Shown piece after piece: positions 43,180 to 52,654 of a stretch of DNA of 64,000 bases. Where the stretch lies: contig NZ_LT606951.1 in the NCBI RefSeq assembly GCF_900095205.1, forward strand, positions 1,724,263 to 1,788,262, written 5' to 3'. Position 1 is the first letter of the stretch. Every line of letters starts with the position of its first letter. The position numbers and the translations under genes are program-made. The DNA comes from Polynucleobacter necessarius. Its GTDB lineage: Bacteria > Pseudomonadota > Gammaproteobacteria > Burkholderiales > Burkholderiaceae. Below the pieces are notes generated by a model that saw nothing but the letters and a program-made list of their open reading frames with translations, did not search any database and was not told the DNA's origin.

Positions 43180-44139
43180 ATGGCTAGCTTGATCTGTGGC
43201 TCCATTGCCTACGACACCATTATGAACTTTGAAGGCAAATTTGCCGATCAAATCCTGCCTGAGCAAATTCATATTCTGAATGTCGCCTTTTTAGTTCCAA
43301 CCATGCGCCGCGAATTCGGCGGTTGTGCAGGCAATATTGCCTATAACCTGAAGCTTTTAGGTGGTGACCCCATCATCATGGCAACCGTGGGTGGTGATGC
43401 TGCTCCATACAAGAGTAGGCTTGAGCAACTCAATATCGATGCAAGTCATATTCGGCAGATCGAAAACGCATTCACAGCACAGGCAATGATTACCACCGAT
43501 CAAGCTAATAACCAAATCACCGCCTTTCATCCAGGCGCAATGGGCGAGTCACACCTAAACCAAGTATCTGCAGTGGTAGCTGAGCGCAGTAAACACTCCA
43601 AAGACATAACTAAATTCGGAATTGTTGCCTCCGATGGTCGCCAAGGGATGTGGGAGCACTGCCATCAACTAGCAGAAGCCAATATTCCGTTTATCTTCGA
43701 TCCAGGCCAAGGTCTACCGATGTTTAATGGTCCAGAGCTTCTGGAATTAGTCGATATTGCTAGCTACCTCGCTGTAAATGATTATGAAGGAGAGATGCTT
43801 TCTCAAAGAACGGGGCTAAGCCTTTCAAATGTAGCCGAGCGTGTCAAAGCGCTCATTGTTACCAAGGGCGCTGAAGGCGCCGATATCTATTTTGACGGGA
43901 AATGCATTGCCATTCCACCGGTACCAGCAGCAAAAGTAGTCGATCCCACAGGCTGTGGTGATGCATTTCGCGGTGGACTTCTCTTTGGATTAGAAAATGG
44001 CATGGACTGGGAAACAGCTGGTCGCCTTGCCAGCCTAATGGGTTCAATCAAAATTACCCATCAAGGACCACAAAATCATCAATCAAGCAAAGAAGAGATC
44101 GCCGATCAATTTAAAAATGCATTTGGCTTTAGCTACTAG
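43180..44139 (+). CDS. PfkB-family carbohydrate/nucleoside kinase
   Basis: This 319-residue protein is a ribokinase-fold kinase. REFGGCAGNIAYNLKLLGG near residues 45-63 is the substrate-side signature, and DPTGCGDAFRGG at 255-266 is the C-terminal PfkB signature with the catalytic Asp 261. Similar stand-alone genes in Burkholderiales are annotated as adenosine kinase-like or sugar kinases; the substrate is not determinable here. It ends before a terminator shared with the convergent H1-like gene. Confidence 0.88.
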   Translation: MASLICGSIAYDTIMNFEGKFADQILPEQIHILNVAFLVPTMRREFGGCAGNIAYNLKLLGGDPIIMATVGGDAAPYKSRLEQLNIDASHIRQIENAFTAQAMITTDQANNQITAFHPGAMGESHLNQVSAVVAERSKHSKDITKFGIVASDGRQGMWEHCHQLAEANIPFIFDPGQGLPMFNGPELLELVDIASYLAVNDYEGEMLSQRTGLSLSNVAERVKALIVTKGAEGADIYFDGKCIAIPPVPAAKVVDPTGCGDAFRGGLLFGLENGMDWETAGRLASLMGSIKITHQGPQNHQSSKEEIADQFKNAFGFSY

Positions 44140-44195
44140 CCTGCATTGGGGAGCCCAGCTTAAACACACTCCCCCTGCTTTCACTGAATTTAAGA

Positions 44196-44224
44196 ATAAA
44201 AAGGGGTCTCGTGAGAGACCCCTT
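44196..44224. terminator. Hairpin terminator between PfkB kinase and H1-like gene
   Basis: AAGGGGTCTC pairs with GAGACCCCTT across a GTGA loop. The A-run on the left side becomes a T-run on the minus strand, so this terminates the histone H1-like gene; it can also stop the plus-strand kinase transcript. Confidence 0.88.
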
Positions 44225-44242
44225 CTAGTAACACCCGTCGCA

Positions 44243-44752
44243 TTAAGGGCGTGTGCCAGTTGGGAAGGGCCAAGCAGTGGCAAGATTCAACGCACTAGAC
44301 GTTGGTGCAGCTTTCTTCGCAGCAGGCTTTTTAGCAGCAGCTTTCTTCGCAGCAGGCTTTTTAGCAGCAGCTTTCTTCGCAGCAGGCTTTTTAGCAGCAG
44401 CTTTCTTCGCAGCAGGCTTTTTAGCAGCAGCTTTCTTCGCAGCAGGCTTTTTAGCAGCAGCTTTCTTCGCAGCAGGCTTTTTAGCAGCAGCTTTCTTCGC
44501 AGCAGGCTTTTTAGCAGCAGGCTTTTTAGCAGCAGCTTTCTTCGCAGCAGGCTTTTTAGCAGCAGCTTTCTTCGCAGCAGGCTTTTTAGCAGCAGCTTTC
44601 TTCGCAGCAGGCTTTTTAGCAGCAGCTTTCTTCGCAGCAGGCTTTTTAGCAGCAGGCTTTTTAGCAGCAGGCTTTTTAGCAGCAGGCTTTTTAGCAGCAG
44701 GCTTTTTAGCAGCAGCTTTCTTCGCAGCAGGCTTTTTCTTGGCAGTTGCCAT
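44243..44752 (-). CDS. Histone H1-like Lys/Ala-repeat DNA-binding protein
   Basis: The 169-residue protein is MATAK, then 29 pentapeptides of KKPAA or KKAAA (residues 6-150), then a [19 protein letters not shown] end. The tail resembles that of AlgP/H1-like proteins in betaproteobacteria, so this is a chromatin-associated protein that binds DNA by charge. It begins at ATG 44752 behind a GGAG site and ends in a terminator. Because the repeats are near-exact, all other frames here are also open, but only this frame has the start site, the conserved tail and the terminator. Confidence 0.92.
   Translation of the reverse strand: MATAKKKPAAKKAAAKKPAAKKPAAKKPAAKKPAAKKPAAKKAAAKKPAAKKAAAKKPAAKKAAAKKPAAKKAAAKKPAAKKPAAKKAAAKKPAAKKAAAKKPAAKKAAAKKPAAKKAAAKKPAAKKAAAKKPAAKKAAAKKPAAKKAAPTSSALNLATAWPFPTGTRP
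44303..44737. repeat. 29-unit 15-bp repeat array within the H1-like gene
   Basis: The 435 bases consist of 15-base units in two variants, mostly alternating to form a 30-base period, with two runs of consecutive KKPAA units (five at the N-terminal end, two in the middle). The near-identity of units makes it a likely site for length variation by slippage or recombination. Confidence 0.95.
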
Positions 44753-45084
44753 AATAATGCTCCTTCACGTGAGGATTAGTACAAACTACATTAAGAAGAC
44801 CCGACCATTCGTTTCCGCTAGATTATGCACTCGTTTGGAGCTGACGAGCGAGCCATTCATCGGCGCGCAACTTGATGCTAGATGCTGCACGCTAATGAAT
44901 CCTGGAAAAAAAGCCGTGGCCCCGAAGGACAACGGCTTCTTAAATATGCTTAAAAAAACAGAGAGAGTAGCCCAGGCACCCTTGAACAAGGGTTTTCGGA
45001 TTTGAGTCTGGTTTTGCTGACTTCTAAAACTATCCAACCGTCTAATCTCCTATTTAGCCAGTTGTGCGCTTTTTTACTTTTTTA
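44753..45084. other. 332-base gap without a gene
   Basis: Between nrdB and the H1-like gene. It holds the H1-like ribosome site and probably its promoter at the left end, and the hairpin at 44906-44938. The open frames here show no recognisable protein and no ribosome site. I see no tRNA or known RNA. Confidence 0.6.
44906..44938 (-). terminator. Terminator downstream of nrdB
   Basis: AAGCCGT (44911-44917) pairs with ACGGCTT (44932-44938), and the seven A at 44906-44912 become a T-run on the minus strand. It lies about 150 bases after the nrdB stop and separates nrdAB from the H1-like gene. Confidence 0.75.
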
Positions 45085-46272
45085 CTATTCCCAGCTTAGC
45101 GCACCACCGGTTTGATACTCAATAACGCGTGTCTCAAAAAAGTTTCGCTCTTTTTTCAGATCAATCATTTCTGACATCCATGGAAATGGATTCTCTTCAT
45201 TTGGGAACATCGCGTCAAGTCCTATTTGCAAACATCTGCGATTACAAATGTATCTTAGGTATCCTTTGAACATCGGAGCATTCAATCCGAGCACTCCGCG
45301 AGGCATCGTATCTTCAGCATAACGGTACTCCAATTCAACTGCTTTTTCGAAGATGGATTTGATCTCGTCTTTGAACGCGGAAGTCCATAACTGCGGGTTC
45401 TCCAGCTTAATTTGGTTAATCAAATCGATACCAAAATTACAGTGCATAGATTCATCACGAAGGATGTATTGATACTGCTCAGCAGCGCCCGTCATTTTGT
45501 TTTGACGACCCATTGCAAGTATTTGCGTAAAACCAACATAAAAGAACAAACCTTCCATCACGCAAGCAAAAACAATCAGCGAACGAAGTAATGTTTGATC
45601 AGCTTCAAGTGTGCCAGTCTTGAAATTTGGATTGGTAAGAACATCAATATATGGAATTAAGAACTCATCTTTAGCGCGAATCGAGTCAATCTCGTGATAC
45701 GCATTGAAGATTTCTGACTGATCTAAGCCTAAAGACTCGACAATATATTGGTACGCATGAGTATGAATTGCCTCCTCAAAGGCCTGACGTAATAGGTATT
45801 GGCGGCACTCAGGAGCAGTAATGTGGCGATAAGTACCCAAAACAATATTGTTTGCAGCCAAAGAATCGGCGGTTGTAAAGAAACCTAAATTACGTTTAAT
45901 GATACGACGCTCGTCTTCAGTCAGACCATTTGGGTCTTTCCAAAGTGCAATATCGCGATTCATATTGATCTCTTGAGGCATCCAATGGTTTGCACAACCA
46001 GCTAGGTATTTCTCCCAAGCCCATTTGTATTTAAACGGAACCAGCTGATTAACGTCAGTCTTGGCATTAATCACACGCTTATCAGCAGCATTTACACGCA
46101 AAGATGCGCCACCAGATAAATTGGCTGCTGCTACTGGCGCAGGTGCAGCAGTCTGCGGTGCCATTGCCACTTGATCTGGCTGTGGACGTTGTTGTGTCTC
46201 CACTGCAACCGGCTGCGGTACCAGACCAGCTTTCGCTAGCGCTGGAGCAACTTCCTCTTCCCAATTCAACAT
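45085..46272 (-). CDS. nrdB: Ribonucleotide reductase class Ia small subunit
   Basis: NrdB supplies the di-iron tyrosyl radical for NrdA. The 395-residue protein has metal ligands in [19 protein letters not shown] (Glu, His and, four residues on, the radical Tyr), [10 protein letters not shown], and DESMHCNFG. The Tyr is kept, which argues for class Ia rather than the Tyr-less class Ic. The first about 75 residues form an Ala/Pro/Gln-rich extension absent from E. coli NrdB. It follows nrdA with a 44-base gap in one transcript. Confidence 0.96.
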   Translation of the reverse strand: MLNWEEEVAPALAKAGLVPQPVAVETQQRPQPDQVAMAPQTAAPAPVAAANLSGGASLRVNAADKRVINAKTDVNQLVPFKYKWAWEKYLAGCANHWMPQEINMNRDIALWKDPNGLTEDERRIIKRNLGFFTTADSLAANNIVLGTYRHITAPECRQYLLRQAFEEAIHTHAYQYIVESLGLDQSEIFNAYHEIDSIRAKDEFLIPYIDVLTNPNFKTGTLEADQTLLRSLIVFACVMEGLFFYVGFTQILAMGRQNKMTGAAEQYQYILRDESMHCNFGIDLINQIKLENPQLWTSAFKDEIKSIFEKAVELEYRYAEDTMPRGVLGLNAPMFKGYLRYICNRRCLQIGLDAMFPNEENPFPWMSEMIDLKKERNFFETRVIEYQTGGALSWE

Positions 46273-46316
46273 AACTCTCTCCTAATTCTTCTAATTATGG
46301 CCAATAAGCGAAAAGC

Positions 46317-49298
46317 TTATTGGCATGCTTCACATTCTTCAAAACCAGCATCGCCTGGACGCATTGTGCAAACGGGGCCATCAGCTTCAACTCCACCCGC
46401 AGCACTTGCCGCAGCTGCATCAGTGCCATTTACTCCGCCACCACTTGAAACAGAGTTCAATTGACCGCTAGTAACAGTGGATTTCTCAACATGAGTTGCG
46501 GCCATAGTACGGAGGTAGTAAGTTGTCTTCAAGCCGCGTAACCAAGCCAACTTATAGGTGTCGTCTAATTTCTTACCGGAAGCACCTGCCATATAGATAT
46601 TTAATGACTGAGCTTGATCGATCCACTTTTGACGACGGGAAGCCGCTTCAACCAACCAACTAGGCTCAACCTCAAAAGCAGTCGCATACAAATCGCGAAG
46701 ATCTTGTGGAATGCGATCAATCTTCGATAAAGTACCGTCAAAGTACTTCAAGTCGGCAATCATCACCTCATCCCAAAGGCCGCGATCTTTCAAATCACGC
46801 ACCAAGTACTCGTTCACCACTGTGAATTCACCAGAAAGGTTGGATTTCACGAACAAGTTCTGGAATGTTGGTTCGATACAAGCTGAAACACCAATAATGT
46901 TAGAAATTGTTGCTGTTGGCGCAATTGCTACGCAATTGGAGTTACGCATACCGTGTTGCTTAATACGTGCACGCAACCCACTCCAGTCCATAGTGGAAGA
47001 GTTATCCACTTCTACATAACCTCCACGCTCTGCCGCCAACATCGCTACTGAATCCTGCGGGAGGATGCCACGATCCCATAAAGAGCCTTTATAGGTGCTA
47101 TAAACACCGCGCTCTTCAGCCAACTCATTCGATGCCTGATAAGCGTAGTAGCAAACCGCTTCCATTGAAGAGTCAGCAAATTTCACAGCCTCATCACTGG
47201 CGTAAGGGATGCGTTGCATATGCAAGCAATCCTGGAAGCCCATGATGCCCATACCGACTGGACGATGCTTCAAGTTTGAATTACGCGCCTTAGTTACTGC
47301 GTAGTAGTTAATATCGATCACGTTATCCAGCATGCGCATTGCTGTGCGAACAGTTCTTTGGAGCTTCTCATGATCCAAAATCATCTTGCCATTGGCATCT
47401 GTAGTCATGTGAGCAGTTAAGTTCACAGAACCCAAGTTACAAACTGCAATCTCAGTCTCGTTCGTATTGAGAGTGATCTCAGTACAAAGATTAGATGAGT
47501 GAACTACGCCAATATGCTGTTGCGGGCTGCGAATATTGCAAGGATCTTTAAAAGTGATCCATGGATGACCAGTTTCAAACAACATACCAAGCATCTTGCG
47601 CCACAACTGTTGTGCTGGAATACAGCGGAATGGCTTCAATTCACCGCGTTCAGCCTTTTGCTCGTAAGCAACATAAGCCTCTTCAAACGCTCTGCCGTAT
47701 TTGTCATGCAAATCTGGGGTATTGGATGGTGAGAACAATGTCCAATCTCCGCCTTCCATTACGCGCTTCATGAATAAGTCAGGAATCCAGTTAGAGGTAT
47801 TCATGTCATGGGTACGACGACGGTCGTCACCAGTGTTCTTGCGCAACTCCAAGAACTCTTCGATATCTAAGTGCCATGTTTCCAAGTAGGCGCAAACCGC
47901 ACCCTTACGCTTACCGCCTTGGTTGACAGCAACTGCAGTATCGTTCACTACTTTCAAGAATGGCACAACACCTTGTGATTTACCGTTGGTACCCTTGATA
48001 TGGCTTCCTAATGCACGAACATTAGTCCAGTCATTACCCAAGCCACCCGCAAATTTAGATAACAAGGCGTTTTCTTTCAATGCCTCATAGATGCCATCCA
48101 AATCATCATCAACAGTCGTCAAGTAGCAGCTGGAAAGCTGAGGACGAGTCGTTGCTGAGTTGAACAATGTTGGGGTACTAGACATGAAATCAAACGTAGA
48201 GAGGATTTCATAGAACTCAATCGCGCGACGCTCGCGATCCAACTCATTTAGAGACAAGCCCATCGCGACACGCATAAAGAAAGCCTGCGGCATTTCAATG
48301 CGACGGTCTTCAATGTGCAAGAAATAGCGGTCATACAAAGTCTGCAAACCGAGGTAATTGAACTGCAAGTCCCGGCTCGCATTCAAAGCGGCGGCCAAGC
48401 GTGGCAAATCGAACTCACGCATACGTGGATCTAGTAATTCCACAGAGATGCCTTCGTTGATGTACTTCGCAAAGTAAGTGCTGTATTCAGCTTGCATATC
48501 ACCCTGCAATACTTCCTTACCTAAAATTTCTTTGCGAATCACATGCATCAAGATACGTGCTGTTACTTGGCTGTATGCAGGGTCTTTTTCAATCAAAGTG
48601 CGGGAGGCCAAGATAGCAGAGTCATATACCTGGGCCATTGGTACGCCATCGTAGAGATTCTTAATGGTTTCAGTGATGATTGGAGTGGCGTCAATATGGT
48701 TACCTAAACCTTCACAAGCCGCCTCAATGACTGTGCGCAGAGCGGCCATATCAAGCCACTTCTCAACACCGTTATCAGTCACTTTGATACCAGACTCACC
48801 AGCCTGATTTGCAGTTTGTGCATCTTGGGAAACTTCTTGCTGGGCTGCACGTTCTTGATTGCGCTTTTCGCGATAAAGAACATAAGCACGAGCAACGTTA
48901 TGCTCACCACTACGCATCAAAGCCAATTCAACTTGGTCTTGAATATCTTCAATATGGAAAGTTCCGCCATTTGGTCGGCTACGCGACAAAGCGCGCACAA
49001 CAGAGTGAGTCAACTGCTCAACTTGCTCACGTACGCGTGCAGAGGCAGCACCTTGACCGCCATTAACCGCTAAAAATGCTTTGATTACGGCGATTGCAAT
49101 TTTGGATGGCTCAAAAGCAACTACTGAACCATTGCGGCGAATAATTTTGTAATCAGATAACTGGATTGCCTGCGTTCCGCCTACACCACCAGCCACAAAA
49201 CCGGCAGAAGGAGCTTGATTGATTGCCCCCGCAGGACTCATTCCTGGATTATTGGCCCCGGTTGGTTGGCTTGCTGTCTGTGGATTAGCGTATGTCAT
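46317..49298 (-). CDS. nrdA: Ribonucleotide reductase class Ia large subunit
   Basis: NrdA reduces all four ribonucleoside diphosphates. The 993-residue protein has an N-terminal Gly/Pro/Ala-rich extension, an ATP-cone at about 50-145 (IIRRNGSVVAFEPSKIAIAVIKA), the finger-loop region with NLCTEITLNTNETEIAVCNLGSVNL (active-site cysteine and Asn/Glu), a PTATISNIIG phosphate motif, and the C-terminal redox pair ECEACQ (Cys 989 and 992). A ribosome site AGGAG lies seven bases before the ATG. Transcription is probably under NrdR (see upstream boxes). Confidence 0.96.
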   Translation of the reverse strand: MTYANPQTASQPTGANNPGMSPAGAINQAPSAGFVAGGVGGTQAIQLSDYKIIRRNGSVVAFEPSKIAIAVIKAFLAVNGGQGAASARVREQVEQLTHSVVRALSRSRPNGGTFHIEDIQDQVELALMRSGEHNVARAYVLYREKRNQERAAQQEVSQDAQTANQAGESGIKVTDNGVEKWLDMAALRTVIEAACEGLGNHIDATPIITETIKNLYDGVPMAQVYDSAILASRTLIEKDPAYSQVTARILMHVIRKEILGKEVLQGDMQAEYSTYFAKYINEGISVELLDPRMREFDLPRLAAALNASRDLQFNYLGLQTLYDRYFLHIEDRRIEMPQAFFMRVAMGLSLNELDRERRAIEFYEILSTFDFMSSTPTLFNSATTRPQLSSCYLTTVDDDLDGIYEALKENALLSKFAGGLGNDWTNVRALGSHIKGTNGKSQGVVPFLKVVNDTAVAVNQGGKRKGAVCAYLETWHLDIEEFLELRKNTGDDRRRTHDMNTSNWIPDLFMKRVMEGGDWTLFSPSNTPDLHDKYGRAFEEAYVAYEQKAERGELKPFRCIPAQQLWRKMLGMLFETGHPWITFKDPCNIRSPQQHIGVVHSSNLCTEITLNTNETEIAVCNLGSVNLTAHMTTDANGKMILDHEKLQRTVRTAMRMLDNVIDINYYAVTKARNSNLKHRPVGMGIMGFQDCLHMQRIPYASDEAVKFADSSMEAVCYYAYQASNELAEERGVYSTYKGSLWDRGILPQDSVAMLAAERGGYVEVDNSSTMDWSGLRARIKQHGMRNSNCVAIAPTATISNIIGVSACIEPTFQNLFVKSNLSGEFTVVNEYLVRDLKDRGLWDEVMIADLKYFDGTLSKIDRIPQDLRDLYATAFEVEPSWLVEAASRRQKWIDQAQSLNIYMAGASGKKLDDTYKLAWLRGLKTTYYLRTMAATHVEKSTVTSGQLNSVSSGGGVNGTDAAAASAAGGVEADGPVCTMRPGDAGFEECEACQ

Positions 49299-49362
49299 GT
49301 TGCTCCTGCATATAATTTGGACAAAATATCGTTAAAAAACAATAAGGTATTGCTTGATTAAA

Positions 49363-49378
49363 ACACTACATCTAGTGT
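49363..49378. promoter_or_regulatory. NrdR box, promoter-proximal to nrdA
   Basis: ACACTACATCTAGTGT is an almost perfect match to the palindromic NrdR box. It lies 65 bases before nrdA and its start is exactly 31 bases from that of the second box, the three-turn spacing seen at NrdR-controlled nrd promoters. Confidence 0.85.
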
Positions 49379-49393
49379 TTTTAAGTGCATTAG

Positions 49394-49409
49394 GCACTAA
49401 GTATAGGGA
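49394..49409. promoter_or_regulatory. NrdR box overlapping the nrdA -10
   Basis: GCACTAAGTATAGGGA matches the NrdR consensus at 11 of 16 positions. It covers the proposed -10 hexamer, so binding would block RNA polymerase when dATP is plentiful. Confidence 0.75.
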
Positions 49410-49428
49410 ATTATTTAGTATTTGGTAA
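49400..49428 (-). promoter_or_regulatory. Predicted nrdA sigma-70 promoter
   Basis: On the minus strand TTACCA (49423-49428) and TATACT (49400-49405) are separated by exactly 17 bases. Start of transcription would fall near 49393, giving a leader of about 95 bases that contains the proximal NrdR box. Confidence 0.7.
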
Positions 49429-49565
49429 GCTATTTATGACAATTCTTTATTAGTATTTTTACTAATTTTTCCACTTATTTTTGAGTCATTTTGATGCGGA
49501 ATTTTGAGCCCTTTTTAGATAAAGGCTAGGAATGTAAGCGTACGCTCACATACAAAAAGAGCTTA

Positions 49566-50381
49566 TCAAGAACCTAAGCCAAAAGGCAGTTTATCTGGAG
49601 AAATACCCGTCTCTTTTTGGAACTTTTTCCAATCAAAATATTTTCCAGGGTCTGTTTTGCGATCGGGCGCAATATCGCTGTGTCCTGCAAATTGTAGTTG
49701 GGGGTAAGCGCCTGCCACTTTCTTAATAAGATTATTCAAGGCTTCATACTGAACTTCCTCAAATGGTGTTTCACCATCACCCTCCAACTCAATCCCAAGT
49801 GAAAAATCATTGCATTTATCTCTGCCAAAGAATGAAGACTTACCCGCATGCCAAGCCTTATTTTGAGTAGATACAAACTGCATTAACTGGCCAGAGCGAG
49901 TAATCAAAAAATGGCTGGATACTTTTTGGTTGGCAATCTCCGCAAAATACGGATGCCCATTTGGGTCGAGCTTATTTTGAAAAAAATGAACGATATGGTG
50001 GCTTGAAGTCTGATTTTTAAATTCACCGGGGGGAAGGCTTATGTGATGAATTACCGCCAGATCAGGTGAGATATTTTCTGGTCTAGCATCTTGATTTGGC
50101 GAAACACACCAATGTGCATTCCCGATCCAACCCTCTGAATCTAGAACTTGAAGATGCTCTTTTGAGCAGTAAAAACGACTGTCATGCTGAAGCGCTTCTG
50201 ATTCCGGTAGATGTAATTTACAGTATTGGCATTGCACCATTACTTCAGGGTCAATCACTTTCTTAGGCTTATTCTTATTGAGATCGATGGGATTTTCTGA
50301 ATCAAGCTTAGCCTGTTTTTTACCTTTGATCCAAAGGTAAAAAAGGCCTGCGCCAGCAAACAATAAAAGCCACTTAAACAA
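49566..50381 (-). CDS. ampD: AmpD amidase fused to a PP0621-type zinc-ribbon domain
   Basis: AmpD cleaves anhydromuropeptides in peptidoglycan recycling. Residues 1-85 hold an N-terminal membrane helix and a CQYCKLHLPESEAL...FYCSKEH zinc-ribbon, like the separate PP0621-family proteins that sit beside ampD in related species. Residues about 88-271 are the amidase: VIHHISLPPGEF (His 112/113), LGIELEG, and AGHSDIAPDRKTDPG (His 234, Asp 244). The domains read in one frame without a stop. The amidase residues look intact, though the ligase that uses its product (mpl) is broken here. Confidence 0.88.
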   Translation of the reverse strand: MFKWLLLFAGAGLFYLWIKGKKQAKLDSENPIDLNKNKPKKVIDPEVMVQCQYCKLHLPESEALQHDSRFYCSKEHLQVLDSEGWIGNAHWCVSPNQDARPENISPDLAVIHHISLPPGEFKNQTSSHHIVHFFQNKLDPNGHPYFAEIANQKVSSHFLITRSGQLMQFVSTQNKAWHAGKSSFFGRDKCNDFSLGIELEGDGETPFEEVQYEALNNLIKKVAGAYPQLQFAGHSDIAPDRKTDPGKYFDWKKFQKETGISPDKLPFGLGS

Positions 50382-50384
50382 GAA

Positions 50385-51233
50385 TCATGACCTCTGAAAA
50401 ATAACTTCAAGCACAAACTGGCTTCCAACATAAGCAAGCAACAAGGCTGTATATGCACTTAAAACCCAACGAATAGCCGCTCTACCACGCAGACCAACCC
50501 TCCAGCGAGCCAACAAAAGTCCGCCAAACAAAAACCAAGACACCAAAGCAAAGATTGTTTTGTGATCAAAAACAAGCGGCTTGCCGAATAAGGTCTGTGA
50601 AAAAAGCAAGCCAGAAAAAACCGTCAAACTGAGAAGTGCAAAACCAACATAGAGCAAGCTAAATAAGAGACTTTCCATAGTCATTAACGGGGGGAGATCT
50701 TCCAACCAATTTGCAAATCGACTATTGGGAATAATGGCTAGTTGACGATGTAATGCCCTATCCTGAACGCTCATCAGCATAGCATGCATGGCTGCCAAAC
50801 TCAACAAACCCACGGATACGGTTGCTACAACAAAATGGCCCTTAAACCAAGGATCCGAAACAGCCTTAGGCGATATAACTGCCCCTGGAAAAAGACTGGG
50901 CAAAAAAGCGCAAATCAGCGCAAACATTAAGGCCATCCATCGCAAGCTAGAGATAGGCAAAAACCAAGACCGAAACCAATAAAAGGCCAAGCCAACCCAT
51001 GCAATTAAGGACAAATCCTGCGCAAATCCAAACACAAAGCCTTGAGGGGTGAAGACGGAATCATGAAGTTGCACCCCATGAATCACCAAAATCACAAAAA
51101 TAGCAGCTTGCACCAAGACGGTTGAGGACCTGGACTCCAAGCCACTCTTGGCTTTGAAGCTTAAAACCAGCAAAAGAACTAAATAAAGTACAGAAGGGAG
51201 CCATCCGTATCTTGAGTAACCTAAAATATCCAT
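50385..51233 (-). CDS. CcsA/YpjD-like cytochrome c assembly membrane protein
   Basis: The 282-residue protein has about eight hydrophobic segments and lies between ampD and divergent ffh, the position of ypjD (a CcsA/HemX-related inner-membrane protein) in betaproteobacteria. The conserved histidines are in FKGHFVVATVSVGLL and FDHKTIFALVSWFLFGGLLL. The function of this group is not settled; a role in haem handling is inferred. It ends three bases before the ampD-fusion start. Confidence 0.82.
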   Translation of the reverse strand: MDILGYSRYGWLPSVLYLVLLLVLSFKAKSGLESRSSTVLVQAAIFVILVIHGVQLHDSVFTPQGFVFGFAQDLSLIAWVGLAFYWFRSWFLPISSLRWMALMFALICAFLPSLFPGAVISPKAVSDPWFKGHFVVATVSVGLLSLAAMHAMLMSVQDRALHRQLAIIPNSRFANWLEDLPPLMTMESLLFSLLYVGFALLSLTVFSGLLFSQTLFGKPLVFDHKTIFALVSWFLFGGLLLARWRVGLRGRAAIRWVLSAYTALLLAYVGSQFVLEVIFQRS

Positions 51234-51253
51234 CTGGAAAGTCTAATCGATAA

Positions 51254-52636
51254 ATGCTAGAAAACCTCACCGACCGCCTATCTCGCGTTGTTAAAACAAT
51301 GCGGGGTCAAGCCCGCCTCACTGAAGCCAACACCGCAGAAATGCTACGGGAAATCCGTTTAGCCCTATTGGAGGCTGACGTAGCGCTTCCAGTAGTGAAA
51401 TCTTTGCTGGAGCAAATTAAATTTAAAGCCCTTGGCGAAGAAGTGGTTGGTAGCCTTAGTCCTGGCCAGGCGCTTGTAGGGGTAGTACAGCGTGAACTTG
51501 CCCAAGTAATGATGGGCGACACCAACCAAAGTGGTGATCTCAATTTAGCAACCCAACCGCCCGCAGTGATATTAATGGCTGGTTTGCAGGGTGCTGGTAA
51601 GACCACTTCGGTTGGAAAGCTAGCAAAATGGTTACAAGAGAAAAAGAAAAAGAAGGTGCTGACTGTTTCTTGTGACGTCTATCGTCCAGCAGCGATTGAG
51701 CAATTAGAAACCGTCACCAAGCAGGTAGGTGCAGAATTTTTCCCAAGCGATATTAGTCAAAAGCCAAATGACATCGCCCTTGCCGCGCTTGACTGGGCAC
51801 GTCGTCATTACTTTGATGTTGTCTTAGTCGATACCGCAGGTCGTCTCGGCATTGACGAAGCACTCATGCAAGAAATCAAAACTTTGCATGCGAGCCTCAA
51901 TCCAATTGAAACCTTATTCGTAGTAGACGCGATGCTCGGCCAGGATGCCGTAAATACTGCCAAGGCCTTCCATGAAGCCCTTCCGCTGACCGGCGTGATC
52001 CTGACCAAACTTGATGGCGACTCACGTGGTGGTGCGGCACTCTCGGTTCGTCAAGTTACTGGTGTTCCCCTCAAATTTATCGGTGTTGCCGAGAAGATGG
52101 ATGGTCTTGAAGCGTTTGATGCTGAACGCATGGCTAACCGTATTTTGGGAATGGGCGACATTCTGGCTTTAGTTAAACAAGCGCAACAACACGTTGACGT
52201 TGCCAAAGCAGAAAAGTTAGCCAGTAAGATTTCCAAGGGCGGTTTTGATCTGGAAGATTTTCGTGATCAACTCATGCAGATGCAAAGGATGGGCGGCATG
52301 GCGAGTTTGATGGATAAATTGCCCAGTCAAGTTGTCCAAGCGGCATCCAAAGCCAATCTGAGTAATGCTGACAAGCAAACTACGCGGATGCGCGGAATCA
52401 TTGACAGCATGACACCGCAAGAACGTAGAAAACCTGAATTACTCAAAGCGAGTCGCAAGCGTCGCATCGCTGCAGGGTCGGGAGTAGAGGTGCAAGAAGT
52501 AAATCGCCTACTTGCTCAATTCGAGCAAATGCAAACCATGATGAAGCAATTCAAGGGTGGCAAGATGGCGCGCACTATGGCCAGCATGGCTGCCAAAGGA
52601 GCCGCCAAAGGTATTAGCGGACTCTTTAAGAAATAA
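51254..52636 (+). CDS. ffh: Signal recognition particle protein Ffh
   Basis: Ffh binds 4.5S RNA and signal sequences for co-translational targeting. The 460-residue protein has the N domain (MLENLTDRLSRVVKTMRGQARLTE), the G domain with GLQGAGKTTSVGKLA, VDTAGR and LTKLDGD, and the methionine-rich M domain from about 300 (LMQMQRMGGMASLMDKLP, MTPQERRKPELL, SRKRRIAAGSG). It is divergent from the CcsA-like gene with only 20 bases between the start codons. Confidence 0.97.
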   Translation: MLENLTDRLSRVVKTMRGQARLTEANTAEMLREIRLALLEADVALPVVKSLLEQIKFKALGEEVVGSLSPGQALVGVVQRELAQVMMGDTNQSGDLNLATQPPAVILMAGLQGAGKTTSVGKLAKWLQEKKKKKVLTVSCDVYRPAAIEQLETVTKQVGAEFFPSDISQKPNDIALAALDWARRHYFDVVLVDTAGRLGIDEALMQEIKTLHASLNPIETLFVVDAMLGQDAVNTAKAFHEALPLTGVILTKLDGDSRGGAALSVRQVTGVPLKFIGVAEKMDGLEAFDAERMANRILGMGDILALVKQAQQHVDVAKAEKLASKISKGGFDLEDFRDQLMQMQRMGGMASLMDKLPSQVVQAASKANLSNADKQTTRMRGIIDSMTPQERRKPELLKASRKRRIAAGSGVEVQEVNRLLAQFEQMQTMMKQFKGGKMARTMASMAAKGAAKGISGLFKK

Positions 52637-52654
52637 TTAAATCGAAAGTGGAGC

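Noticed and set aside
44303..44737. CRISPR-like array
   Set aside because: There are no variable spacers; the units are coding tandem repeats.
44117..45005. Long plus-strand frames over the repeat array (Ser/Leu/Arg and Phe/Ala repeats)
   Set aside because: They are by-products of a repeat with a unit length divisible by three; they have no ribosome site, and the minus-strand frame has the start, family tail and terminator.
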